Source of the DNA: Treponema sp.
GTDB lineage: Bacteria > Spirochaetota > Spirochaetia > Treponematales > Breznakiellaceae
Length of the DNA stretch: 16,444 nt
Reading direction: 5' to 3'
Assembly (NCBI GenBank): GCA_031258505.1
Contig: JAIRMT010000115.1
Span: 1-16,444 of the forward strand
Shown here: positions 6,973-12,758 of the stretch, piece by piece
How positions within the stretch are numbered: the first letter of the stretch is position 1
How the letters are laid out: every line of letters starts with the position of its first letter
Program-made: the position numbers and the translations under genes
The notes under the pieces: generated by a model
Database searches by the model: none
What the model saw: only the letters and a program-made list of their open reading frames with translations
Told to the model about the DNA's origin: nothing

Positions 6973-7205
6973 ATGGAGTATTCGCTTCGGCGGATGAGTC
7001 AGAATCCTGGGCGAATGGAGTATTCGCTTCGGCGAATGAGTCAGAATCCTGGGCGAATGGAGTATTCGCTTCGGCGAATGGAGTATTCGCTTCGGCGAAT
7101 GAGTCAGAATCCTGGGCGAATGGAGTATTCGCTTCGGCGAATGAGTCAGATGTTTTAGTGAGTGGCTCAGAAGTTTTAGTGAATAGCGTGTTTGTTAGAG
7201 CGGAT
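6973..7205 (+). repeat. 21/42-bp tandem array of UUCG-capped hairpins
   Basis: Half-units of 21 bp alternate between one starting ATGGAGTATTCGC and one starting ATGAGTCAGAATCC, giving a 42-bp period with one lone half-unit; nine regular half-units span 6973-7161. The first type contains ATTCGC, TTCG, GCGAAT: a perfect 6-bp stem on a C(UUCG)G tetraloop, an exceptionally stable RNA cap. Five copies occur; the first has GCGGAT in its 3' arm. From 7141 the 21-bp register continues through increasingly diverged units sharing CAGAWGTTTTAGTGA. The array lies exactly between the two palindromic elements. It can be read as a 61-codon repetitive peptide, but no ribosome-binding site supports translation. 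Confidence 0.8.
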
Positions 7206-7210
7206 AACGT

Positions 7211-7368
7211 GTAACTTACTCACCTTACGCACCGGAAAGAAAAAGATCATCGAATGACGCGAATGAACGCGAATCTTCTTTAGAGAAATGAAGTATTCGC
7301 GTATATTAGCGTCCATTCGATGACAAATTATTACCGTTTTTTCTTCCTGCGTAACATGAGTAACTTAC
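7211..7368. mobile_element. MITE/ERIC-like imperfect palindrome, copy 2
   Basis: Direct repeat of the 6806-6949 element, with a longer terminal inverted repeat: GTAACTTACTCA at the left matches the complement of TGAGTAACTTAC at the right at 11 of 12 positions. The inner stem is better preserved here: ACGCGAAT pairs with ATTCGCGT, and the outer TCATCGAATGACGC with GCGTCCATTCGATGA, one base bulged. This suggests copy 2 is nearer the ancestral form. Confidence 0.6.
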
Positions 7369-7543
7369 AGGGAAGTCAACTACCTTCTGAAGTAAGGCAA
7401 CTACCTTGAGCCATTTCATGATTGTGTAAGTTGGGTGTCTGGCGCCGGCGGCGTCAAAAACATAAGGGCGCACTCGCAGCGCGAGGTCATTGTTTGACGG
7501 TGTTCCTCGTTCCTCAACGCTTAGAGCTAACGGGATTTTTAGC
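7369..7543. other. Gene-free region between palindrome copy 2 and the terminator
   Basis: The first part holds two more ACTACCTT motifs (7380-7386, 7399-7405) related to the 6738-6801 repeats. The rest has no credible coding start on either strand. Because a strong + strand terminator follows, this stretch could be the 3' part of an untranslated + strand RNA or the relic of a lost gene. A minus-strand frame starting at 7581 is open for 91 codons but runs through the terminator and the palindrome, so it is not called. Confidence 0.3.
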
Positions 7544-7572
7544 CGCCGGATTGCATATCCGGCGTTTTTTTT
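7544..7572 (+). terminator. Rho-independent terminator reading on the + strand
   Basis: CGCCGGAT (7544-7551) and ATCCGGCG (7557-7564) form a perfect 8-bp GC-rich stem with loop TGCAT, followed by eight Ts (7565-7572). On the opposite strand no U-run follows the stem, so it is a poor terminator for the acetyltransferase operon that ends at 7582. It has no recognisable + strand gene in front. Confidence 0.8.
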
Positions 7573-7581
7573 GTCTATCAT

Positions 7582-8226
7582 TCAGCGCTCGACAGGCGTT
7601 CCAGTGAAATGAGACGCCTGTTTGGGTCTGACCATCGTGTAATGTACCAAGCCCGGCGTGAGCGGGTCTTCCCGGACTTTCTGAAAGCCGTAACGGGCGT
7701 ATATGTCCAGGTTTACCGCGTCCTGAGTTCCCAGAAAACAGGGCGCTGGGGACACGTCAATATCCCGGAGTTTTTTCCGTATGAGCGACGAAGCGATTCC
7801 CTTGCCCTGTTCTTCCGGCAGTACCGCGATGGGAGCCAGGCTCCAGTAAGGCTGGCGTACCGCCTGATCGCGGGCGGCTATCAAGATATGCAGAAACCCC
7901 GACATCCGCTCCCTGAGACCTGCCGAAAAACCCGGAAAAGTTTCCTCTGGGGGTGAAGCATCCAGCGGCGCTGCGCCTGCGGGCCGCGCCCAGACCGCAA
8001 TGCCGACGATCCGCAGGCCATGGAAGGCAAGCTCTATTTCACTAACCCCTAGGCTGTGTTCCAGCCGCTGGTGAAAGTTCAAAGCCAGAAAGTCTCGCCG
8101 CTCGTTTGGGTCCGGAGCAATGTACTGGTAAAAAGGGCGTTCCTGAAAGGTCGTTATCAAAAGGGATACAGCCTCGTCAAGATGTTCTGGCCCAAACGGT
8201 GCAATGCGCATATCGTTTACTTCCAT
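7582..8226 (-). CDS. GNAT-family N-acetyltransferase
   Basis: A predicted acetyl-CoA-dependent acetyltransferase, 214 residues from the first ATG. The GNAT fold is indicated by the opening RIAPFGPEHLDEAVSLLITTF, a central beta-strand region with GLRIVGIAVWARP, and motif A, WSLAPIAVLPEEQGKGIASSLIRKKL (about 122-147), in which Q-G-K-G-I-A is the acetyl-CoA pyrophosphate-binding loop. A later YARYGFQKV is typical of the C-terminal strand. The start may instead be the ATG five codons in (8211), which has GGAAG eight bases upstream. It follows cysK by 12 bp and is the last gene of the sulfur-related operon. It is not a hexapeptide-repeat serine acetyltransferase (CysE), so a link to O-acetylserine is speculative; the acceptor is unknown. 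Confidence 0.85.
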   Translation of the reverse strand: MEVNDMRIAPFGPEHLDEAVSLLITTFQERPFYQYIAPDPNERRDFLALNFHQRLEHSLGVSEIELAFHGLRIVGIAVWARPAGAAPLDASPPEETFPGFSAGLRERMSGFLHILIAARDQAVRQPYWSLAPIAVLPEEQGKGIASSLIRKKLRDIDVSPAPCFLGTQDAVNLDIYARYGFQKVREDPLTPGLVHYTMVRPKQASHFTGTPVER

Positions 8227-8238
8227 AAATACTGTATC

Positions 8239-9168
8239 CTAGTCAAACTGGTACAAAGGGGTGGACAGATACCGTTCTCCGGTGTCTGGAGCAATAGCCA
8301 ACACGGTTTTACCCGCACCCAGGCGTTCCGCAACCCGTATCGCGCCGAGAACCGCTGCCGCCGAGGAATAGCCTAAGAGCAGCCCCTCTTGAGCCGCCAG
8401 ATCGCGGGCAGTGTTTACGGCTTCGTCATTGGTAATGCGGATGATTTCGTCATAGATACCCGTGTCAAGAACTTTTGGGACAATGCCCGCCCCTATGCCC
8501 TGAATGGCGTGAGGACCCGGTTTCCCGCCGCTTAGGACAGGGGAAGCGTCTGGCTCCACAGCGAAAATCTGGACGTCCGGGCGGAGCTTTCTCAAGTAGC
8601 TGCCCACGCCAGTAATGGTTCCTCCGGTACCGACGCCAGCCACAAACGCATCCGGGACCGCGCCGTCAAAGGCTTTCACAATTTCCGGCCCGGTAGTCAG
8701 CGCGTGGATTTCTGGGTTGTGGGGATTTTCAAACTGCTTAACCTCGAAATATCCGTACTGGGCCACGAGTTCCGCTGCTTTATCGAATGAAGGTTTTATT
8801 CCCCCTACGCTGGAAACAATAATCACCTCAGCGCCATAAGCGCGGGCGAGTTGGCGGCGTTCCACGCTGACGTTATCCGCCATGACAATGATGAGGCGGT
8901 ATCCCTTGACCGCAGCTACTAGGGCAAGGCCAATGCCGGTATTCCCGCTCGTTACTTCAATGAGGGTATCGCCGGGTTTAATTTTCCCCTCAGCCTCAGC
9001 CGCGTTAATCATATTGAGAGCTATCCGGTCTTTGACGCTGCCCCCAATGTTAAAACTTTCCAATTTAACATACACTTCGGCTCCATTCGGAGGAGCCAAG
9101 CGGTTCAGTTTGAGAACCGGCGTATTCCCGATGAGTTCAGCGGCGTTCCGCGCAATGGACAATGGCAT
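8239..9168 (-). CDS. cysK: Cysteine synthase (O-acetylserine sulfhydrylase)
   Basis: PLP enzyme, 309 residues, joining O-acetylserine and sulfide to make L-cysteine in the cytoplasm. The PLP lysine is K46 in GGSVKDR. The substrate loop TSGNTG (73-78) and the phosphate-binding GVGTGGTITG (178-187) are intact, as are NPEIHALTTGPEI (about 151-163) and the C-terminal PDTGERYLST. Length and motif order match bacterial CysK; CysM or a cystathionine beta-synthase-like enzyme is less likely. The ATG has AAGGAGG seven bases upstream and begins 17 bp after the binding-protein stop. The coupling to an NMT1/SsuA-type binding protein fits import of a sulfur compound feeding cysteine synthesis. Nothing is truncated; the GYSSAAA segment differs a little from the usual G-I-S-S-G-A. 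Confidence 0.95.
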   Translation of the reverse strand: MPLSIARNAAELIGNTPVLKLNRLAPPNGAEVYVKLESFNIGGSVKDRIALNMINAAEAEGKIKPGDTLIEVTSGNTGIGLALVAAVKGYRLIIVMADNVSVERRQLARAYGAEVIIVSSVGGIKPSFDKAAELVAQYGYFEVKQFENPHNPEIHALTTGPEIVKAFDGAVPDAFVAGVGTGGTITGVGSYLRKLRPDVQIFAVEPDASPVLSGGKPGPHAIQGIGAGIVPKVLDTGIYDEIIRITNDEAVNTARDLAAQEGLLLGYSSAAAVLGAIRVAERLGAGKTVLAIAPDTGERYLSTPLYQFD

Positions 9169-9185
9169 GATGAGCCTCCTTTTAC

Positions 9186-10190
9186 TTAAAGAGAATCGGG
9201 AACGCCCGGTAGAGGCGCGAAAACGCGGTTAGTTACTGCTTCCACGTCAACCGATTGATCCACCACGCCGATCTGCTGAAGGTCGTAGGAATTCCGCAGA
9301 ATCGCTTCTTTCGCGCCGCTTACCGATGCGCGGTAGGTGTAGGACTTGAGAACCTGAGCGTTCACTTCAGGGTCGCCGGCGACATAGTTTTTTTCCGCCA
9401 TAAGTCGGGCGGTTTCTTCGGGGTTTTCCTGCACGTAGCGGACTGCCTTCTGGAGCGCCCGGACTGCCTTCTCCAAGGCTTCAGGATGCTGTTCGTATAC
9501 CCGGTTTGAGGCTTCCACTACGCAGCAAATCTCATCCTTGAGGTACTCGTCGGTCGTGGTATCAATGATCACCCGGCCTTTTCCCTCTCGCTCCACTATC
9601 CACGCGGCGGGATCATTAAGGGCAATCGCATCCACCTGTTTGCGTTCCAGCGCCAGGGCAAGATCGCCCTGATTGAAGGTAAGCCATTCCACCTCGCCGC
9701 CGTTAGGTCCCACGTTGATTCCCTCCCGCGCCAGATACCGCTGGGCGATGAGCGCTGGGGGAGAGGCCAGTCCGCTGATCCCAATCCGCTTGCCCCGCAG
9801 ATCCGCGACAGTCCTGATAGTGGAATCAGGATCGGCCAGTACCTTAATGCATCCTGTATGAAGTCCCAGGGGGATTTTAACGTCCAGCCCGTTGGCCAGG
9901 GGCTGAATCAGCCCGGCAAGAAGGAAATTACTTACGTCAATCTGTCCAGTTGTCAGAAGCTGGTGAGTCTGATTCACGTCGATCTTGATCTCCTCGTACT
10001 TCAAGCCCTCTTCCGCGTAAAAGCCCTTTTCGCCTGCAATAAAGAAGGGCGCTGTACAGAGGCCGGCGGTAATGCCTATCCCCACTTTAAGAACATACTC
10101 CTCAGAGGCGGCCTGCCTTCCGCCTCCCGCTGTAAGGTTCGCCCCCTGAATCATCAGGACGCAAATAGCCGCCATACTCCATCGTTTCAT
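9186..10190 (-). CDS. NMT1/SsuA-type ABC transporter substrate-binding protein
   Basis: Exported binding protein, 334 residues from the ATG with GGAGGTG eight bases upstream; an ATG five codons earlier is not supported. Leader MKRWSMAAICVLMIQGANLTA is followed by GGGRQAAS with no lipobox cysteine. The mature part has family features: LKVGIGITAGLCTAPFFIAGEKGFYAEEGL, then TGQIDVSNFLLAG, ADLRGKRIGISGLASPPALIAQRYL, and ALERKQVDAIALNDPAA. Such proteins bind sulfonates, taurine, nitrate, or thiamine-pyrimidine and related compounds. Operon membership with cysK favours an organosulfur ligand, but this is inference. No permease or ATPase of the SsuBC type is beside it, so the partner subunits must be elsewhere or the protein works as a stand-alone sensor. 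It is the first gene of a three-gene minus-strand operon. Confidence 0.88.
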   Translation of the reverse strand: MKRWSMAAICVLMIQGANLTAGGGRQAASEEYVLKVGIGITAGLCTAPFFIAGEKGFYAEEGLKYEEIKIDVNQTHQLLTTGQIDVSNFLLAGLIQPLANGLDVKIPLGLHTGCIKVLADPDSTIRTVADLRGKRIGISGLASPPALIAQRYLAREGINVGPNGGEVEWLTFNQGDLALALERKQVDAIALNDPAAWIVEREGKGRVIIDTTTDEYLKDEICCVVEASNRVYEQHPEALEKAVRALQKAVRYVQENPEETARLMAEKNYVAGDPEVNAQVLKSYTYRASVSGAKEAILRNSYDLQQIGVVDQSVDVEAVTNRVFAPLPGVPDSL

Positions 10191-10207
10191 ACAATACACC
10201 TCCATTA

Positions 10208-10440
10208 GTGTAACCCCTCGACTAAAGCCAGGGGCTTGTAGTTTGCTCTATAAGGTTTCCGCCTTATCACCACAAGAGCCAACGCTCTTATGTCCACAGA
10301 CCTGATTCCCTATATAGGTACATTGTATACTAAACTATATGTAGCTCAATATCAATAGGGCTTTCCGCCTCATCTTGTGCTGTTGCGCCGTCTTATATCC
10401 ATATACCTAAAGTCAAGGGATTTTACGGTGGTTTTGAACC
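10208..10440 (-). pseudogene. Probable IS200/IS605-family tnpB 3' relic
   Basis: On the minus strand a frame reads VCGHKSVGSCGDKAETL and stops at 10250. It resembles the C-terminal zinc-ribbon and tail of TnpB-like proteins, with two C-G-x pairs. Next comes CCCCTGGCTTTAG-TCGAGGGG (10234-10214), the imperfect palindrome type often found at the right end of such elements. Upstream, the frame is broken and a related CCCTTGACTTTAG occurs at about 10420-10408. No start, no DDE-like or RuvC residues and no tnpA are visible. The assignment comes from pattern memory, not a search. Confidence 0.4.
10327..10355 (-). promoter_or_regulatory. Candidate promoter of the binding protein-cysK-GNAT operon
   Basis: On the minus strand TTGATA (10355-10350) and TAGTAT (10332-10327) are 17 bp apart. 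An alternative pair, TTGAGC with TACAAT, overlaps it at 16-bp spacing. The transcript would have a ~130-base leader including the CCCC/GGGG hairpin at 10214-10234. Both boxes are only fair matches. Confidence 0.35.
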
Positions 10441-10603
10441 GCTCCCGCTGTCAACAAGTTAAGGAACACGGATAGAGGAGCTTTGTTCCAACAATTTGAT
10501 GTGTGGTGATAATAGAAGCGCGGCTGTTTCAGCTATTTTTTTCTTGGTACTTTGCCATTGCAGCGAAGCTCTCGGCGAGGCAGAACTCAGCGGCATCATC
10601 TTC

Positions 10604-10656
10604 CAGACAACGCCTCATTGTCTACAGACAACGCTCCATTGTCTACAGACAACAGG
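10604..10656 (+). repeat. 21-bp repeat with internal dyad, ~2.5 units
   Basis: Units start at 10604, 10625 and 10646 (partial); the first two are CAGACAACG at the left and CATTGTCTA at the right, differing at only two inner bases. Each can fold AGACAA on TTGTCT around a 7-base loop. The surrounding gene-free sequence (10441-10850) holds only a TCCGGC/GCCGGA dyad (about 10742-10766) and two direct GGCGCTTGC copies (about 10774 and 10795). Confidence 0.7.
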
Positions 10657-10853
10657 CCATATAGCACTGAGTAGAGCGCCGGTCGCTTGTATTACGCGCG
10701 CTCCAGTGCCTAAAGACACGGCTTTACAGCGTTCTCGGTAATCCGGCATATTAGGAGAGGCCGGACGATAGGCGGCGCTTGCGGGCAACTTGGGGCGCTT
10801 GCCGGAGGCATACTAAGGGTCTAAAAATTTTGCGCTGATTTGAAAAAAAGTAG

Positions 10854-10883
10854 TTGACATTCTTTCAATCAGGCTTCCATAAT
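10854..10883 (+). promoter_or_regulatory. Promoter of the bglG operon
   Basis: TTGACA (10854-10859) is a perfect -35, with CATAAT (10878-10883) as -10 after 18 bp. An A/T-rich run with AAAAATTTT and GAAAAAAAG just upstream could act as an UP element. The start would fall near 10890, directly at the first base of the hairpin at 10891. Confidence 0.65.
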
Positions 10884-10890
10884 AAAGAAT

Positions 10891-10921
10891 CCCCGCCATT
10901 CATGGCGGGGTGGATTGAAAC
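10891..10921 (+). promoter_or_regulatory. 5'-terminal leader hairpin resembling a type I-C CRISPR repeat
   Basis: CCCCGCCAT (10891-10899) pairs perfectly with ATGGCGGGG (10902-10910); TGGATTGAAAC (10911-10921) follows. Type I-C repeats have the same layout, a GC stem followed by GTGGATTGAAAC. There is one copy only, with no second repeat, spacer or cas gene. At the predicted +1 it would cap the mRNA 5' end with a stable hairpin. A relic of an insertion-element end is another option. Confidence 0.5.
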
Positions 10922-10952
10922 AAACAGACAGACAAATAGACAAACAGACAAA
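10921..10952 (+). repeat. CARA tetranucleotide tract in the bglG leader
   Basis: Eight consecutive 4-bp units fit CARA with one TAGA exception: CAAA, CAGA, CAGA, CAAA, TAGA, CAAA, CAGA, CAAA. It separates the 5' hairpin from the antiterminator motif and cannot fold on itself. Slippage could change the linker length. Confidence 0.7.
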
Positions 10953-11019
10953 GGATTGTTAGTGAATCTGCTGTCGCGCTTCATGTGAGCGCGTGGCTGA
11001 AACACGCATGACCTGAACC
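10953..11019 (+). promoter_or_regulatory. RAT-like antiterminator site for BglG, with inserted hairpins
   Basis: GGATTGTTA (10953-10961) equals the 5' half of the ribonucleic antiterminator (RAT) recognised by BglG/LicT proteins. The 3' half usually resembles GCAGGCAAAACC about 15 bases later. Here the nearest match is GCATG-ACCTGAACC (11007-11019), some 45 bases downstream. Between them lie CGCGCT/AGCGCG (10975-10992) and GCGTG/CACGC (10991-11007) dyads. The 3' half overlaps the 5' arm of the terminator, as required for a mutually exclusive switch. The canonical half plus position make the role likely; the expanded layout is unusual. Confidence 0.55.
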
Positions 11020-11065
11020 TCTGACGTTGCCCTAGGCGGCGTGTGATGGTTTGGGTCTTTTTTTT
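11010..11065 (+). terminator. Leader terminator (attenuator) before bglG
   Basis: A two-part stem: GACCTGAACC (11010-11019) pairs fully with GGTTTGGGTC (11048-11057), counting two G-U pairs. Inside it, ACGTTGCC (11024-11031) pairs with GGCGGCGT (11035-11042) around loop CTA. Eight Ts follow (11058-11065). It ends 14 bases before the bglG start, so unless antitermination occurs most transcripts should stop here. Confidence 0.85.
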
Positions 11066-11079
11066 GGATAACGGGGTAT

Positions 11080-11925
11080 ATGACAAGCATACGGAAGTAC
11101 AACAATAACATCATCCTCGCCAACGACCATGGACATGAGGTCATTGTACTGGGCAAAGGGATTGGCTTTCAGGCGAATCCCGGAATGTTGGTGGATGAGG
11201 ACCTTATCGAGAAGGTCTTTGTCCCCCAGGAAACAGCCCAACTCAGCCGCTTTGCCGGTACGCTTTCTGAACTGGCGTATGAGTACATCCTGCTGGCTGC
11301 CCATGTGGTGGACAGCGCCAAGGAACTGCTCCAGACCGAGCTGAATCCCAGCGTGGTGGTGGCTCTGGCGGATCATTTTTCCATTGTCTTTAAGCGGACT
11401 CAGGAGCATATCGAACTGGAGACTCCTCTCAAGTGGGACATCCGGCACTTGTACCCCCGCGAGTTTCAGGCAGGTATGCGCGGCCTGGAGATCATCCGGC
11501 GGGAACGGCATATTTCGTTTCCAGAATCAGAGGCTGTCAGCATCGCGCTGCATTTTATCAACGCGGAGATCGAATCCCCTGATATGCCTACGACTTTCAA
11601 AATCGTCGCCATTACCAGCGACATCATCGGAATCGTCAAGGAGTATTTTAACATTGCCTTTGACGAAGAGGCGTTTGACGTGATGCCTTTTGTGCTGCAC
11701 CTGCGGAACATGGTCCTTAAATACACGGTCCGCCCAAACCAGAACGCCCAGGCCGTTGACGACGGGCTGTTCGCGCTGATTACCAAACGCTACCCCGAAG
11801 CCGCAGCGTGCTGTAACCGCATCTGCGACTATTTGCACGAAACCCAGGGATGGGAACCAGTGCGCAATGACCGCTTATTTCTGACGCTGCATATACGGCG
11901 CATTACGGAGAATATAAACAAATGA
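11080..11925 (+). CDS. bglG: BglG/LicT-family transcriptional antiterminator
   Basis: RNA-binding antiterminator of 281 residues that stops premature termination of beta-glucoside genes when inducer is present. It has a co-antiterminator domain (about 1-57; RKYNNNIILANDHGHEVIVLGKGIGF), PRD1 (about 65-170) and PRD2 (about 172-281). The four phosphorylatable PRD histidines are in place: H99 (ADHF), H158 (ALHF), H207 (VLHL) and H271 (TLHI). PTS phosphorylation of PRD1 by the cognate EII should inactivate it, while HPr acting on PRD2 activates it. The leader carries its probable RAT and terminator, so it controls its own operon. The ribosome-binding site is weak (CGGGG close to the ATG), perhaps keeping levels low. 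Its stop overlaps the next start by 4 bp. Confidence 0.95.
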   Translation: MTSIRKYNNNIILANDHGHEVIVLGKGIGFQANPGMLVDEDLIEKVFVPQETAQLSRFAGTLSELAYEYILLAAHVVDSAKELLQTELNPSVVVALADHFSIVFKRTQEHIELETPLKWDIRHLYPREFQAGMRGLEIIRRERHISFPESEAVSIALHFINAEIESPDMPTTFKIVAITSDIIGIVKEYFNIAFDEEAFDVMPFVLHLRNMVLKYTVRPNQNAQAVDDGLFALITKRYPEAAACCNRICDYLHETQGWEPVRNDRLFLTLHIRRITENINK

Positions 11926-12725
11926 AACGAACACTTGTGTTTATGGATATTGATGGTACGCTTGCTTCTTCTTTTAACTACGTACCAGCGTCTGCGCGCG
12001 CCGCCTGCCGCGCCGCCCGGAAAAACGGGCATCTGTTGTACATAGCGAGCGGCCGTTCCCGCGCCCAAATAAACGAGACGATCTTGGCGGTTGGCTTTGA
12101 CGGGATTATCTGCTCTGGCGGCGCGTATATCGAGATTGACAGGCAGGCGCTTTTCAGCGCGTTTCTGCCGCAAAACACGCTGGAACGCTTAATCGCGTAT
12201 TTCAGTGAGCGCGGCGCAGGCTTCAGTCTGGAACTGCCAGAGAAAATCATCACAAACCCGGAGTTTTATTCAATTATGCCCCGCGCATTGTCTGGCGCGC
12301 TGCTCCGTCTGCTGCGCTGCTACGCGCCCTTTGGTGAAGAATTCGACAAGAAGCGGGTGTGCAAAGTGGTGTTTGTGGAATCAAACGGCGTCCGCTTTGA
12401 AGACGTTCAAAACGAATTCAGCGCAGACTGCGAGATATTCAGGCTTTCAATACCCGTGCCAGGTATGTCGGGCGGGGAAATCAGCGTAAAGGGCGTACAC
12501 AAAGGCGCGGCAGCGGCCTGGGTTACTCAGTATCACGGCATGGAGCGGGAAAATACCATCGCGTTTGGCGACAGCGACAACGACCGTACCATGCTGGAGT
12601 ACGCGGGCGTAGGCGTCGCAATGGGAAACAGCGACGAGGCGCTCAAGCGAGTGGCGGACGACGTGGCGGGGCATGTCCGGCGCGGCGGCCTCGCCAGAGC
12701 TTTTAGGAAATACGGCCTGGTCTAA
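11922..12725 (+). CDS. HAD-superfamily phosphatase, Cof type (subclass IIB)
   Basis: Cytoplasmic Mg-dependent phosphatase of 267 residues. Motif I is DIDGT with nucleophile D9 and acid D11; motif II is S43 in IASGR; the motif III lysine is probably K194 (KGVHKGAA); motif IV is GDSDND (216-221). The cap sits between motifs II and III (about 80-190), which defines the Cof/IIB class. Members dephosphorylate sugar phosphates and other small phosphoesters. Its ATGA overlap with bglG indicates translational coupling, and it lies just before the beta-glucoside PTS. It may relieve sugar-phosphate stress in this pathway, for instance by releasing phosphate from excess imported product; that role is inferred. 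All catalytic residues are present; the substrate is unknown. Confidence 0.9.
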   Translation: MKRTLVFMDIDGTLASSFNYVPASARAACRAARKNGHLLYIASGRSRAQINETILAVGFDGIICSGGAYIEIDRQALFSAFLPQNTLERLIAYFSERGAGFSLELPEKIITNPEFYSIMPRALSGALLRLLRCYAPFGEEFDKKRVCKVVFVESNGVRFEDVQNEFSADCEIFRLSIPVPGMSGGEISVKGVHKGAAAAWVTQYHGMERENTIAFGDSDNDRTMLEYAGVGVAMGNSDEALKRVADDVAGHVRRGGLARAFRKYGLV

Positions 12726-12758
12726 CCAGGGCGGAAATATATTTTAAGAGGCATTGTT

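Noticed and set aside
6973..7158. 61-codon repetitive peptide (MEYSLRRMSQNPGR repeats)
   Set aside because: The frame is open only because the repeat period is a multiple of three; there is no ribosome-binding site and the repeats make better sense as hairpins.
7306..7581. 91-codon minus-strand frame directly after the GNAT stop
   Set aside because: It starts next to the A-run and perfect hairpin at 7544-7572 and ends inside the palindromic element; no domain or start signal.
10496..10741. 81-codon + strand frame over the 10604-10656 repeats
   Set aside because: Its middle is the 21-bp repeat; no ribosome-binding site and no protein-like domain. It probably reflects repeat periodicity.
10891..10952. 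CRISPR array
   Set aside because: Only one repeat-like hairpin is present, followed by a tetranucleotide tract in place of spacers and repeats; no cas genes in the window.
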